Numbered from the stretch's first letter, positions 13,807-21,776 are shown. The stretch: 64,000 nucleotides of DNA from CAZHMB01 sp964533515 (GCA_964533515.1 CAZHMB010000001.1:10683-74682); one strand, 5' to 3'. The notes: generated by a model not told the origin, from the letters alone. Numbers and translations: made by a program.

Positions 13807-14601
13807 ATGACAAAAATAGAAGTTTATGATTTGAATGGGAAAAAGAAATCTCAGGCAGAATTGCCTAAAGTCTTCTCTGCTCCTATAAAAGAAGAAATTG
13901 TTGCTAAGGTTCTTGAGACAATGAAAATTCAACAGCCCTATGGTCCGAATCCAATGGCAGGAAAAAACACAAGTGCAAGTGGACAACTTGTTCGTAGAAG
14001 ACATGTTTGGAAAAGTGGTTATGGAAGAGGGGCAAGCAGAGTCCCGAGAAAAATAACCTCGAGAAAAGGTAGCCAATTTATATGGGAAGGTGCACAATCA
14101 CCGAATACAAAAGGCGGTAGAAGAGCGCATCCTCCGATTCCAATCTCTCACATCAATATTAAAAGAATAAATAAAAAGGAAAAGGTACTTGCTCTTAAAA
14201 GTGCCTTGAGTGCAACTGCAGATTCGAAGATGGTGCAAGAAAAATATTCTTGTCTTGCAGATAAAAAAGTCGAGGGCGTTCCTTTTGTTATTGAGATGAA
14301 AAATTCTGTGAAGACTAAACAACTTGCTTCTGGAATGAAGAGTATGTTGGGAGATTTGTATTGCGTTGCTGAAAGGAAAAAATCTATCCGAGGGACAAAA
14401 GGAAAATCTAGGGGAAGGAAATACAAGAGATCGGCGGGAATGTTGATAGTTATTGGTAATGAGGAAATTTTGAAAACGAAATTATTCGAAGTTAAAAAAG
14501 CAAGGGAGCTTAATTTAACTGACTTGGCTTCTGGCGGGTTGGGAAGATTGGTTGTTTATACTGAAAAAGCAATTAAAGAGATAGGGGAGAATTTCAAATA
14601 A
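13807..14601 (+). CDS. rpl4: 50S ribosomal protein L4
   Basis: uL4 of the archaeal/eukaryotic (L4/L1e) form, 264 residues. Diagnostic parts: QPYGPNPMAGKNTSASGQ, the internal loop RRRHVWKSGYGRGASRVPRK, GAQSPNTKGGRRAHPP that lines the exit tunnel, and the C-terminal GTKGKSRGRKYKRSAGMLIV. It follows the 162-aa insert in a TAAAATG junction and precedes L23 in another. Confidence 0.96.
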   Translation: MTKIEVYDLNGKKKSQAELPKVFSAPIKEEIVAKVLETMKIQQPYGPNPMAGKNTSASGQLVRRRHVWKSGYGRGASRVPRKITSRKGSQFIWEGAQSPNTKGGRRAHPPIPISHINIKRINKKEKVLALKSALSATADSKMVQEKYSCLADKKVEGVPFVIEMKNSVKTKQLASGMKSMLGDLYCVAERKKSIRGTKGKSRGRKYKRSAGMLIVIGNEEILKTKLFEVKKARELNLTDLASGGLGRLVVYTEKAIKEIGENFK

Positions 14602-14602
14602 A

Positions 14603-14917
14603 ATGGCTGAGAAAAAAGAAAAACCAAAAGTGAAGGAAAAGGTTGTAGAGAAAAAACCTGCGAGAAAAAAATTCATCCAGCTAAAACCCAGAGTAACTGA
14701 AAAAGCAATCATGATGCTTGAGTCTCAAAATACTCTTGGATTTGAAATTCCTAAAATTGTTAGTAAGGATGAATTGAAGGAAAAAGTTGAGGAAACTTTT
14801 GAAGTTAAAGTTGAAAATGTTCGGACACACATTCAGAAAGGAAAGAAATATGCTTACGTTAAATTAAAACCAGAGAACTTGGCTATTGATATTGCAACCA
14901 AGTTGGGAATGATATAA
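14603..14917 (+). CDS. rpl23: 50S ribosomal protein L23
   Basis: uL23 at the tunnel exit, docking site for SRP and translocon. 104 residues: a Lys-rich N-terminal extension (EKKEKPKVKEKVVEKKPARK) followed by the conserved fold KPRVTEKAIMMLESQNTLGF, VEETFEVKVENVRTHIQKGK and KYAYVKLKPE. The extension makes it longer than the usual archaeal L23 (about 82-86 aa). Confidence 0.94.
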   Translation: MAEKKEKPKVKEKVVEKKPARKKFIQLKPRVTEKAIMMLESQNTLGFEIPKIVSKDELKEKVEETFEVKVENVRTHIQKGKKYAYVKLKPENLAIDIATKLGMI

Positions 14918-14918
14918 G

Positions 14919-15614
14919 ATGGGAAAGAGAATAATCCAACAGGCTCGTGGAAAAGGAAGTTTTAGTTATAGAGTTCCTAAGAAATCTTTTATTTACAAAA
15001 TGCAATTCCCAAGAAATCTTTCTGGGAAAGGAAAAATTGTTTTGTTATTGAATTCAAAGGCACATAGTGCTCCTTTGGCTAAGATCAAAGATTCCTCTGG
15101 AAATCTTTTTTACGTTCCTGCTGTTGAAGGAATCTATGAGGGACAAGAGATTGAATTTGGTGGGAAAAACAAAGGGGATATAACTGCTCTGAAAGATATC
15201 CCTGTGAAAACAAAGGTTTCAATGATTGAATCTCGTCCGGGCGATGGCGGAAAGTTTATAAAAACTGCTGGAAGTTTTTCAACGGTGAATAGAATTATCG
15301 AGGGAGATATTTTCCTTGTTATGCCCTCGAAAAAGGAGAAGAAATTCAAAGGAGTTTGCAGGGCAGTGATAGGAGAAATTGCTGGCGCGGGAAGATTGGA
15401 CAAACCACTTATGAAAGCGGGGAAGCAACATCACATTAAAAAAGCTAAAAACAAACTATGGCCTAGGACGTCTGCATTGAAATTCAATGCGATTGATCAC
15501 CCTTTCGGTTCTGGTCGTGGAAAGAATCCTAAACCAAAAATCGCGAAGAGAAATGCTCCTCCGGGGGCTAAAGTTGGCCTATTGAGACCAAGGAGGACCG
15601 GTAAGAAAAGATAA
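14919..15614 (+). CDS. rpl2: 50S ribosomal protein L2
   Basis: uL2, needed for subunit joining and peptidyl-transfer. 231 residues with GKRIIQQARGKGSFSYRVPK at the start, the KOW-like barrel, and C-terminal PRTSALKFNAIDHPFGSGRG carrying the conserved His region and KNPKPKIAKRNAPPGAKVGL. Junction with L23 is TAA-G-ATG. Confidence 0.96.
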   Translation: MGKRIIQQARGKGSFSYRVPKKSFIYKMQFPRNLSGKGKIVLLLNSKAHSAPLAKIKDSSGNLFYVPAVEGIYEGQEIEFGGKNKGDITALKDIPVKTKVSMIESRPGDGGKFIKTAGSFSTVNRIIEGDIFLVMPSKKEKKFKGVCRAVIGEIAGAGRLDKPLMKAGKQHHIKKAKNKLWPRTSALKFNAIDHPFGSGRGKNPKPKIAKRNAPPGAKVGLLRPRRTGKKR

Positions 15615-15615
15615 A

Positions 15616-15672
15616 ATGGCAATTAATAAAATTAAAAATTTTAAATCCCCCATTTTCAGGGGAACGAAATAA
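15616..15672 (+). CDS. 18-codon ORF filling the L2-S19 gap
   Basis: Bounded on both sides by TAA-A-ATG junctions, so it occupies the gap exactly. It encodes MAINKIKNFKSPIFRGTK. The DNA holds a 15-nt AT core (15628-15642) that recurs 44-47 nt before L6 and L18. It may be a translated peptide or simply an internal promoter in which a frame stays open. Confidence 0.3.
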   Translation: MAINKIKNFKSPIFRGTK

Positions 15673-15673
15673 A

Positions 15674-16087
15674 ATGGCGGAATCAAAAAAAATAAAATCC
15701 GGAAAGAAAGAATTCGAATACAGAGGAATCTCTCTTGAAGAATTGAAAAAGTTAGATGTACGAGAATTTGCAAAGTATGTTAAGTCGAGAAAAAGAAGAA
15801 CTCTTTTGAGACAATTCAGCGAGATCGAGGATTTTCTTACTAGAGCAAGAAAAAAGATCGAAAAGAATAAACCGATTAGAACACATAAAAGACACATCAT
15901 TATCGTCCCTGAGATGGTTGGAATGAAACTACACGTTCACAATGGAAGAAAATTCGAGCCTTTCGAGGTTGTTGTTGAAATGCTCGGGCATCGATTTGGA
16001 GAATTTTCACTTACAAGATCATTAGTAAAGCACGGCGCTGCAGGTGTTGGTGCAACTAAAGGAAGTAAAGCTTTGAGTAAAGCATAA
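15674..16087 (+). CDS. rps19: 30S ribosomal protein S19
   Basis: uS19 in the small-subunit head. 137 residues: an N-terminal part with FEYRGISLEELKKLDVREFAKY, then the conserved KPIRTHKRHIIIVPEMVGMK, LHVHNGRKFEPFEVVVEMLG and HRFGEFSLTRSLVKHGAAGV. Start fixed by the TAAAATG junction with the micro-ORF before it. Confidence 0.95.
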   Translation: MAESKKIKSGKKEFEYRGISLEELKKLDVREFAKYVKSRKRRTLLRQFSEIEDFLTRARKKIEKNKPIRTHKRHIIIVPEMVGMKLHVHNGRKFEPFEVVVEMLGHRFGEFSLTRSLVKHGAAGVGATKGSKALSKA

Positions 16088-16094
16088 AAACAAA

Positions 16095-16694
16095 ATGCCG
16101 AATACAGAAAAACCACAAGGAAAAACTGAACAGAAGAAAAATGCAGTTGGACCTGGAAAAGAAAAGAAAAAAATGCCGACGCCAAAGGCAGGGGATGCTC
16201 CTAAAGACAAAAAGGAAGATAAGAAAGTTGAAGAAAAAGATAAAAAGAAAGTTATTACCAAACCTAAAGTTCAAAAAACATCTGCTATAGTTGATGCTAA
16301 AAGTATTCCGATTTCAAACAAGACCGGAAAGGGAATTTGTAAATTCATAAAAGGCAAATCAATTGAGAAAGCTATTGCAGATCTTGAGCAAGTTATATTG
16401 TTAAAAAAACCGGTTCCTTTGACTGGAGAAATTCCCCATCGGCACGGGAAAGGAATCTCAAGTGGGAGATTTCCAATTAACGCAAGCAAGGAGTTCATAG
16501 TCTTATTGAAAGGTTTAAGAGGCAATGTTGCAGTTAATGAATTGCAAGACCCAGTAATTATCTCGGAAGCGATAATCAATAAAGCTCAAAGACCTTTCGG
16601 AAAATTCGGAAGAGTGAAAAGAAAAAGGGCGCACGTGAAATTAATTGCAAGATCAAAACTAAATAAAAAGAAAAGCAGTGAGGAGAAAAAATAA
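16095..16694 (+). CDS. rpl22: 50S ribosomal protein L22 with basic N-terminal extension
   Basis: uL22 lines the exit tunnel. The conserved domain begins near residue 75 (SNKTGKGICKFIKGKSIEKA), with LLKKPVPLTGEIPHRHGKG, GRFPINASKEFIVLLKGLRG and a C-terminal KFGRVKRKRAHVKLIARSK. Before it are about 65 residues rich in K, E and P (GPGKEKKKMPTPKAGDAPKD), giving 199 residues against about 150-155 in most archaea. The extension is likely disordered. ATG at 16110 codes Met within no known motif, so the upstream ATG after the S19 stop is kept. Confidence 0.94.
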   Translation: MPNTEKPQGKTEQKKNAVGPGKEKKKMPTPKAGDAPKDKKEDKKVEEKDKKKVITKPKVQKTSAIVDAKSIPISNKTGKGICKFIKGKSIEKAIADLEQVILLKKPVPLTGEIPHRHGKGISSGRFPINASKEFIVLLKGLRGNVAVNELQDPVIISEAIINKAQRPFGKFGRVKRKRAHVKLIARSKLNKKKSSEEKK

Positions 16695-16695
16695 T

Positions 16696-17385
16696 ATGGA
16701 AGAAAGAAATGTTGTAAAATTTAAGAAAGAAGAATTCGCTATGAAGAATTATATCAAAACTAATTTGGGAAAGGGTAAAGTTAGCAGGGTAAGAATAGAA
16801 TACACTCCTGTTGGAGAAAAAGTTATTATATCTACAGCAAAACCCGGATTGGTTATCGGCCGAGGCGGAGAAACAATCAATGAACTAACTCAAGTTTTGA
16901 AAAGAGTTTTCCATTTCGAAAATGTTCACATAGAAATCGATGAGATAAAAGTTCAAGAATTGGATGCGCAGCTCATGGCAGATGAAATTGCCCTGAGTCT
17001 TGAGAGATTTGGCCCAATTAGATTTAAAGTTATTGCATATAAAACTTTGCAAAGAATCGTTGAAGCTGGAGCTTTGGGAGTAGAACTTCGATTGAATGGA
17101 AAACTTCCTAGTTCAAGAGCAAAGTCGTGGAGATTCGCTCAAGGATACCTAAAGAAAACTGGGGAAAGCGCGAATGTTGTTGATGTTGCACATTCTACGG
17201 CTCAAACAAAACCGGGAACTGTCGGAATCAAAGTTAGTATATTAAGGCCAGATGCAAAATTGAAGGATAGAATCCCTCTTGATGACGAACTTTTTGAGAA
17301 ACTTAATAAAAATGTTGAAGGGATGAAAAATGAAGAAACTCCTGCAAAGAAAAAGAAGAAAACAAAAAGGAAGGCTGAAAAATGA
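16696..17385 (+). CDS. rps3: 30S ribosomal protein S3
   Basis: uS3 with N-terminal KH domain: PGLVIGRGGETINELTQVLK is the RNA-binding GxxG loop, followed by the C-terminal fold GVELRLNGKLPSSRAKSWRF and AQTKPGTVGIKVSILRPDAK. 229 residues from ATG at 16696, one base after the L22 stop; the longer frame starting inside L22 is rejected. The Lys-rich tail ends in an ATGA overlap with L29. Confidence 0.95.
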   Translation: MEERNVVKFKKEEFAMKNYIKTNLGKGKVSRVRIEYTPVGEKVIISTAKPGLVIGRGGETINELTQVLKRVFHFENVHIEIDEIKVQELDAQLMADEIALSLERFGPIRFKVIAYKTLQRIVEAGALGVELRLNGKLPSSRAKSWRFAQGYLKKTGESANVVDVAHSTAQTKPGTVGIKVSILRPDAKLKDRIPLDDELFEKLNKNVEGMKNEETPAKKKKKTKRKAEK

Positions 17386-17552
17386 AAATCGCAGATATAA
17401 AAAAAATGGACGCAAAGGAAAGGGAAAAGAAATTTAAAGAATTAGAAATGGAATTGATTAAGTCCAATGTAAGTTCAGCTAAAGGTAGCGGAAGTGGGAA
17501 GACAAAAGAAATTAAAAAAACTATCGCAAAGATACTCACATTCAATAAATGA
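17382..17552 (+). CDS. rpl29: 50S ribosomal protein L29
   Basis: 56 codons starting in an ATGA overlap with rps3. Pattern KIADIKKMDAKEREKKFKEL followed by ELIKSNVSSAKG and EIKKTIAKILTFN matches uL29 (a two-helix hairpin: xxLRxMsxeEreekLxEL...iRrtIARilT). Position between S3 and SUI1 is the standard archaeal order. It is too short for many ORF callers. Confidence 0.92.
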   Translation: MKIADIKKMDAKEREKKFKELEMELIKSNVSSAKGSGSGKTKEIKKTIAKILTFNK

Positions 17553-17860
17553 ATATGGAAATATGCCCAAAGTGTGGCTTGCCACAGCAAGCATGTGTTT
17601 GTGAACAAATCGCAAAAGGTTCACAAAAGATACAAGTGACAACAGACCGTAAGCGATACGGTAAGATAGTTACTGTTGTTACAGGCTTCGACCAAGGAGT
17701 CGACATCAAGCAAACAGCTAAGGACCTGAAAAACAAGCTGGCTTGTGGAGGGACTTTCTACCCCGAAGGCGGGAAGATTGAACTTCAAGGAGACCACAAA
17801 GGAAAGATAAAAGGTCTCTTGGTCGAGATGGGATTCGGCGAAGAATCTATCGAAGCATGA
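17549..17860 (+). CDS. sui1: Translation initiation factor aIF1 (SUI1)
   Basis: 103 residues. N-terminal zinc-type cysteines (CPKCGLP...CVC) precede the SUI1 fold: KIQVTTDRKRYGKIVTVVTG, VDIKQTAKDLKNKLACGGTF and IELQGDHKGKIKGLLVEMGF. aIF1 controls start-codon selection on the 30S subunit. It overlaps the L29 stop (ATGA). The next archaeal gene in this position is usually the RNase P protein Rnp1; here it is absent. Confidence 0.94.
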   Translation: MNMEICPKCGLPQQACVCEQIAKGSQKIQVTTDRKRYGKIVTVVTGFDQGVDIKQTAKDLKNKLACGGTFYPEGGKIELQGDHKGKIKGLLVEMGFGEESIEA

Positions 17861-17861
17861 A

Positions 17862-17885
17862 AAGAATTTCCTTCAGGAAATTCTT
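17862..17885 (+). promoter_or_regulatory. Perfect 10-bp hairpin after sui1
   Basis: AAGAATTTCC-TTCA-GGAAATTCTT, arms 17862-17871 and 17876-17885. It begins 1 nt after the sui1 stop. Inside an operon this suggests an mRNA processing, attenuation or protein-binding site rather than a terminator, since no T-run follows. Confidence 0.5.
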
Positions 17886-17889
17886 ATAC

Positions 17890-17926
17890 ATTACCCCCTT
17901 CGCCGCACCCAGGCTCAGAGGGTAAT
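17890..17926 (+). promoter_or_regulatory. Second stem-loop before S17
   Basis: ATTACCC (17890-17896) pairs with GGGTAAT (17920-17926) across a GC-rich 23-nt loop, unusual in this AT-rich operon. A 22-codon ORF from 17857 also spans both hairpins. Together they form a structured 85-nt spacer where rnp1 would be expected. Confidence 0.4.
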
Positions 17927-17945
17927 AAACACACACAAAAACAAA

Positions 17946-18338
17946 ATGGAAAAGAAAAAAACAGGAGCAAAAGTGGAAAAGAAAGAAAACACAAAGGTAG
18001 CTAAAGCTGAAATGAAAAAATGCGAAGATCCTAAATGTCCTTTCCACGGAAATTTGAAAGCGCGAGGAAGAATCTTCCAAGGAAAAGTTATTAGAAAACA
18101 TCCAAAGAAAATAACAATTGAATTTGATAGAGATGTTTACGTGAAAAAATATGAAAGATTCTCAAAATCAAGGACCAAAATTCACGCAAGACTTCCAGAC
18201 TGTATGGCAGACCAGATTAATATTGGAGACCACATCAAGATACAAGAATGTCGTCCATTAAGTAAGATTATACATTTTGTAGTTATTGAAAAAGTTAAAG
18301 ACGCTGAAAAAGTAAATACTGGCGAGGATAAACAATGA
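17946..18338 (+). CDS. rps17: 30S ribosomal protein S17
   Basis: uS17, 130 residues. A Lys-rich N-terminal tail is followed by CEDPKCPFHGNLKARGRIFQ, GKVIRKHPKKITIEFDRDVY, YERFSKSRTKIHARLPDC and GDHIKIQECRPLSKIIHFVV. The Cys pair CEDPKC is seen in archaeal/eukaryotic S17. It overlaps L14 in ATGA. Confidence 0.95.
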   Translation: MEKKKTGAKVEKKENTKVAKAEMKKCEDPKCPFHGNLKARGRIFQGKVIRKHPKKITIEFDRDVYVKKYERFSKSRTKIHARLPDCMADQINIGDHIKIQECRPLSKIIHFVVIEKVKDAEKVNTGEDKQ

Positions 18339-18736
18339 AAGCAGTAAGTGCAAGAACAACAGCTGGATTAAATATCGGGGCTAAGATGGTCTCAAGTGAT
18401 AATAGTGGGGCTAAGATAGTAAAAATAACTGGAATTAAAAAAGGTAAGGGAAAGAAAGGCCAACAAAATCGTGCGAAGATTGGCGATTGGGTTAAAGTCT
18501 CTGTGAAGAAAGGAATTCCAGATATGAAAGGGAAAGTTTTTGATGCGGTTGTTATAAGACAGAAAAAATCTTTCAGAAGATTGACTGGAGAAAGAATAGC
18601 CTTCCAGGATAATGCTGTGGCTATATTGAAAGACGAAAAAGGTAATCCGAAAGGAACACAAATTAAAGGAGCAATCGCGAGAGAGATCATGGAAAGATGG
18701 CCTCAAGTTGCAAAGATTGCATCAATAGTATACTAA
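18335..18736 (+). CDS. rpl14: 50S ribosomal protein L14
   Basis: uL14, 133 residues: TTAGLNIGAKMVSSDNSGAK, IGDWVKVSVKKGIPDMKGKV, AVVIRQKKSFRRLTGERIAF and GTQIKGAIAREIMERWPQVA. It lies at the subunit interface. Followed by an extra 61-aa gene instead of L24. Confidence 0.96.
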   Translation: MKAVSARTTAGLNIGAKMVSSDNSGAKIVKITGIKKGKGKKGQQNRAKIGDWVKVSVKKGIPDMKGKVFDAVVIRQKKSFRRLTGERIAFQDNAVAILKDEKGNPKGTQIKGAIAREIMERWPQVAKIASIVY

Positions 18737-18737
18737 A

Positions 18738-18923
18738 ATGAATAGAGCATATCAACTACTAAAATTGGCAGGGTCCGCTTTAAATAGGGAAGCTTATGGA
18801 TTAGCAAGAAAGTTATTTTTAGAATCTCGGGAACTGGATACGCTCGGGGTTTCTCGTCTTGCAACAACCCAAGGATTAGAGTGGGTTGAAAATGAATTAA
18901 AACAACGATCATCCACAGCATAA
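18738..18923 (+). CDS. Unrecognised 61-aa protein between L14 and L24
   Basis: Bounded on both sides by TAA-A-ATG junctions, so it is a bona fide operon member. Mostly helical, mildly charged: AYQLLKLAGSALNREAYGLA then RKLFLESRELDTLGVSRLAT and GLEWVENELKQRS. L14-L24 are adjacent in other archaea, so it is an insertion. No family recognised; a helical-repeat (TPR-like) single unit is possible but not convincing. Confidence 0.7.
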   Translation: MNRAYQLLKLAGSALNREAYGLARKLFLESRELDTLGVSRLATTQGLEWVENELKQRSSTA

Positions 18924-18924
18924 A

Positions 18925-19353
18925 ATGAAAAAGAAATTTTCAAAACACTGGAAAGCGAGTAAACAACCTCGGAAACAGAGGAAATATCTAGCTAATGCCC
19001 CATTACATATTAAAAGAAAGTTCCTTAGTGTGAACCTTGTAAAAACTCTCAGAGAAAAACACAAAACGAGAAACGTTCCAGTTAGAAAAGGTGACAAGGT
19101 TAAAGTTATGCGTGGAAGTTACAAAGGAAAATCTGGAAAGGTTGTTGAAGTTAAAATAAAGCTGGGGAAAATTTATATGGAAAATGTTCAAAGGAAAAAA
19201 CTTGATGGTTCAAGTGTGAATGTTCCTATTAAAGCTTCAAACTTGCAGATACTAGAACTGAACACTGAGGATAAAAAAAGAAAATTGGGGAAAAGGGAAG
19301 AAGTTAAAAAGGAAACCCAAAAGGAATTAAATAAGGAAATTAAGAAGAAATAA
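18925..19353 (+). CDS. rpl24: 50S ribosomal protein L24
   Basis: uL24 of archaeal type, 142 residues: N-terminal FSKHWKASKQPRKQRKYLAN, then PLHIKRKFLSVNL, the KOW motif VRKGDKVKVMRGSYKGKSGK and LGKIYMENVQRKKLDGSSVN. A Lys/Glu-rich tail of about 30 residues ends it. TAAAATG junctions on both sides. Confidence 0.95.
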   Translation: MKKKFSKHWKASKQPRKQRKYLANAPLHIKRKFLSVNLVKTLREKHKTRNVPVRKGDKVKVMRGSYKGKSGKVVEVKIKLGKIYMENVQRKKLDGSSVNVPIKASNLQILELNTEDKKRKLGKREEVKKETQKELNKEIKKK

Positions 19354-19354
19354 A

Positions 19355-20011
19355 ATGGCACATTTAAAAAGACAAAAAGTTCCGAAAATCTGGCCGCTTC
19401 ATAGAAAGGGTAATACTTTTGTAGTTAGGCCCAAAGGGAGCATCGAGAAAGGAATTCCTTTGCTTGTTGGTTTAAGAGATATGCTGGTGGTTGCGAAGAC
19501 TAAAAAGGAAGTTAAGAAAGCGATTTCTGAAGGAAATATTTTGATAAATAAAAGAAAAGCAAGAGACGTGCGGGAAGCTCTAACTCTCTTCGATAATGTC
19601 AGTTTGGTTCCTGTGAAAAAATCATATAAATTAGTTATTTTAGAATCTGGAAGATTTGGTTTTGAAGAGATCAAAGATGCCGAGGCCGGTAAAAAGATTG
19701 CTAAGGTCATTGATAAAAAGATCTTGAAAGGGAAAAAAATCCAGATTAATTTGGAAGATGGAAGAAACTATCTCCTGGATTCAAAAGAAAAATATAACAT
19801 CGGAGATTCTGCTGTGATTGATGTTGAAAAAAAGAAAATTGAAGAATATCTTCCTATGGATAAAGGCTCAAAAGTCTTGGTCTTTGAGGGAAAACATACC
19901 GGCAAAACAGGAGAGATAAAAGCCATAGAAAAAGATAGAAAAATGGTAATGGTAAAAATAGCAGAAAAGGAAGTTGAAGTCTTAATTAAACAGGTTATAG
20001 TTATAAAATAA
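19355..20011 (+). CDS. rps4e: 30S ribosomal protein S4e
   Basis: eS4, an archaeal/eukaryotic-only protein. 218 residues: N-terminal HLKRQKVPKIWPLHRKGNTF, an S4 RNA-binding domain (KKAISEGNILINKRKARDVR), the central domain NLEDGRNYLLD and a C-terminal KOW motif GSKVLVFEGKHTGKTGEIKA. Standard place between L24 and L5. Confidence 0.95.
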   Translation: MAHLKRQKVPKIWPLHRKGNTFVVRPKGSIEKGIPLLVGLRDMLVVAKTKKEVKKAISEGNILINKRKARDVREALTLFDNVSLVPVKKSYKLVILESGRFGFEEIKDAEAGKKIAKVIDKKILKGKKIQINLEDGRNYLLDSKEKYNIGDSAVIDVEKKKIEEYLPMDKGSKVLVFEGKHTGKTGEIKAIEKDRKMVMVKIAEKEVEVLIKQVIVIK

Positions 20012-20012
20012 A

Positions 20013-20546
20013 ATGGCTGAAGAAATAAAGAAATCCGCAAAAGAAATCAAAGAAAATATTATGAGAACAATAAAGATAGATAAAGTTGTATTAAGCATGG
20101 GTGCTAACGGAGAAGAGTTGGACAAGGCTGTTGCCTTACTTAAATTGATAACAAATAGGACTCCGATGAAAACGAGATCAACAAAAAGGATTCCTTCTCT
20201 TGGAGTTAGGCCAGGGCTTGAAATTGGGGCTGTTGTAACAATAAGGAAGGATCCCGAGGATATTTTGCGTAAATTGTTAGGTGCTAAAGATAATCTCCTG
20301 AAAGAAAAGCAAATTGTTGCAGACCATTTTTCATTTGGAATCGCAGAGTATATCGAGATTGCCGGAATGGAATATCAAAGAGATATTGGAATCATGGGAT
20401 TAGATGTAACAGTCGTTTTCAAAAGAAGTGGGAGAAGAGTAAAACTCAAAAAGATAAAGCGTGGGAAATTTTCAAAGAGGCAATCTGTCTCTAAAGAAGA
20501 AATAATTAAATTTATGGAAGACAATTTCGAAACGGAGTTCGCTTAA
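20013..20546 (+). CDS. rpl5: 50S ribosomal protein L5
   Basis: uL5, binds 5S rRNA. 177 residues: MRTIKIDKVVLSMGANGEEL, KTRSTKRIPSLGVRPGLEIG, VTIRKDPEDILRKLLGAK, FGIAEYIEIAGMEYQRDIGI and MGLDVTVVFKRSGRRV. About 15 extra N-terminal residues precede the conserved start. TAAAATG junctions on both sides. Confidence 0.95.
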   Translation: MAEEIKKSAKEIKENIMRTIKIDKVVLSMGANGEELDKAVALLKLITNRTPMKTRSTKRIPSLGVRPGLEIGAVVTIRKDPEDILRKLLGAKDNLLKEKQIVADHFSFGIAEYIEIAGMEYQRDIGIMGLDVTVVFKRSGRRVKLKKIKRGKFSKRQSVSKEEIIKFMEDNFETEFA

Positions 20547-20547
20547 A

Positions 20548-20778
20548 ATGACTGCAAGTGATTGGAAAAAGATTTTGAAGCAACTTGGGAAGAAGCCAGC
20601 GATAAGAGAGAAGTTTTTGAAGCATTGCAGACCAAAGAAAAGAAAGTTCGGTGTGGCTGCTCAAAAATGCGAACGGTGCGGAAGATTCGGGGCGCGTGTT
20701 TCAAGTTACGGATTAAATTTATGCCGTCATTGTTTCAGAGAAATCGCTGAAGAGATTGGATTTAAAAAATATTCATAA
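20548..20778 (+). CDS. rps14: 30S ribosomal protein S14 (zinc type)
   Basis: uS14 with a zinc site CERCGR...CRHCF and C-terminal FREIAEEIGFKKYS, the archaeal ending. At 76 residues it is longer than the usual 50-56 because of an N-terminal basic segment (WKKILKQLGKKPAIREKFLK). Zinc cysteines are intact. Confidence 0.94.
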   Translation: MTASDWKKILKQLGKKPAIREKFLKHCRPKKRKFGVAAQKCERCGRFGARVSSYGLNLCRHCFREIAEEIGFKKYS

Positions 20779-20801
20779 TTAAATAAGGAGAAAAAATAAA
20801 A

Positions 20802-21182
20802 ATGTCACATGATGTCGTTGCTGATGGGTTGAATATGATAAAAAATGCCAACAGAGCTAGAAAGGAATCTGTAAAAATTACCCTCATCTCAAACTTACTT
20901 ATAGAAGTCTTGAAGATTATGAAACAGAAAGGTGCTGTTAAAAGATATAAAATAAATCCCCAGGAAAAATCTGTAGAAGTTGTAATCGGTGATTTGAAAG
21001 ATTGTAAATCGGTGAAACCAAGATTTAAAGTTAGCAAAGAACAAATTGAAAATTACAGAAGAAGATATCTTCCTGCAAGAAACCTTGGGACTTTGGTAGT
21101 CTCAACAAGTAAAGGTTTGATGACGCACGAAGAAGCTCAACAAGAAAATATCGGGGGATGCTTAATAGCTTACTTTTACTGA
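20802..21182 (+). CDS. rps8: 30S ribosomal protein S8
   Basis: uS8, 126 residues: DVVADGLNMIKNANRARKES, LLIEVLKIMKQKGAVKRYKI, SVEVVIGDLKDCKSVKPRF, and the C-terminal GTLVVSTSKGLMTHEEAQQE with IGGCLIAYFY. Unlike its neighbours it has a 23-nt spacer with AAGGAG about 10 nt before the ATG, a likely Shine-Dalgarno. Confidence 0.96.
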   Translation: MSHDVVADGLNMIKNANRARKESVKITLISNLLIEVLKIMKQKGAVKRYKINPQEKSVEVVIGDLKDCKSVKPRFKVSKEQIENYRRRYLPARNLGTLVVSTSKGLMTHEEAQQENIGGCLIAYFY

Positions 21183-21232
21183 TGAAAAAATTAAAAATTT
21201 TATGCATTTTCCAAAAGGGAGATTTTTTATAA
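21182..21232 (+). CDS. 16-codon ORF filling the S8-L6 gap
   Basis: Starts in a TGATG overlap with the S8 stop and ends in TAA-A-ATG at L6. Encodes MKKLKILCIFQKGDFL. Contains the AT core (21187-21201) identical to that before S19. Either a translated peptide or an internal promoter region that happens to stay open. Confidence 0.3.
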   Translation: MKKLKILCIFQKGDFL

Positions 21233-21233
21233 A

Positions 21234-21776
21234 ATGAAACAGAAATTATTCACAGAAGTTGAAATTCCTGGAGGCGTTGAAGTTTCTATAGAAGGAAATC
21301 TTGTAAGTGTTAAAGGCCCTGAAGGGGAAAACAAGAAAGAATTTAATTTCGGAAAGTTAAAGATTGAGAAAAAAGATTCAAAAATAGAAATTGGCTGTGA
21401 TAGGGCCACAAAACGAGAAAAGAAAATGATGAATACTATTATTGCACACCTAAAAAATATGTTTGGAGGGGTTCAGGAAAAGTATGAATACAAATTGAAA
21501 ATATGCTTCAACCATTTTCCTATTACCGTAAAAGCCGAGGGCAAAAAAATTGGTATAAGCAATTTCTTGGGAGAGAAAGTCGCGAGAGAATCAACAATTA
21601 ATGAGAATGCTGAAGTTGACATTCAAAAAGAAATCATAATCGTCACCTCTGTTGATAAAGAGGCCGCAGGCCAAACAGCTGCAAATTTGGAGATTGCCAC
21701 TAAAATCCGCGGTAAAGATAGAAGGGTCTTTCAGGATGGTATTTTCATAACACACAAACCTTCGGGGGAAATATAA
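21234..21776 (+). CDS. rpl6: 50S ribosomal protein L6
   Basis: uL6, 180 residues with the two repeated L6 domains: FTEVEIPGGVEVSIEGNLVS, VKGPEGENKKEFNF, IIAHLKNMFGGVQEKYEYKL, KICFNHFPITVKAEGKKIGI, NFLGEKVARESTI and ATKIRGKDRRVFQDGIFITH. Followed by L32e in TAAAATG. Confidence 0.95.
   Translation: MKQKLFTEVEIPGGVEVSIEGNLVSVKGPEGENKKEFNFGKLKIEKKDSKIEIGCDRATKREKKMMNTIIAHLKNMFGGVQEKYEYKLKICFNHFPITVKAEGKKIGISNFLGEKVARESTINENAEVDIQKEIIIVTSVDKEAAGQTAANLEIATKIRGKDRRVFQDGIFITHKPSGEI

Noticed and set aside
16678..16695. Upstream start for S3 (MRRKNN)
   Set aside because: It lies inside L22 coding sequence; ATG 16696 follows the L22 stop by one base and matches the family start.
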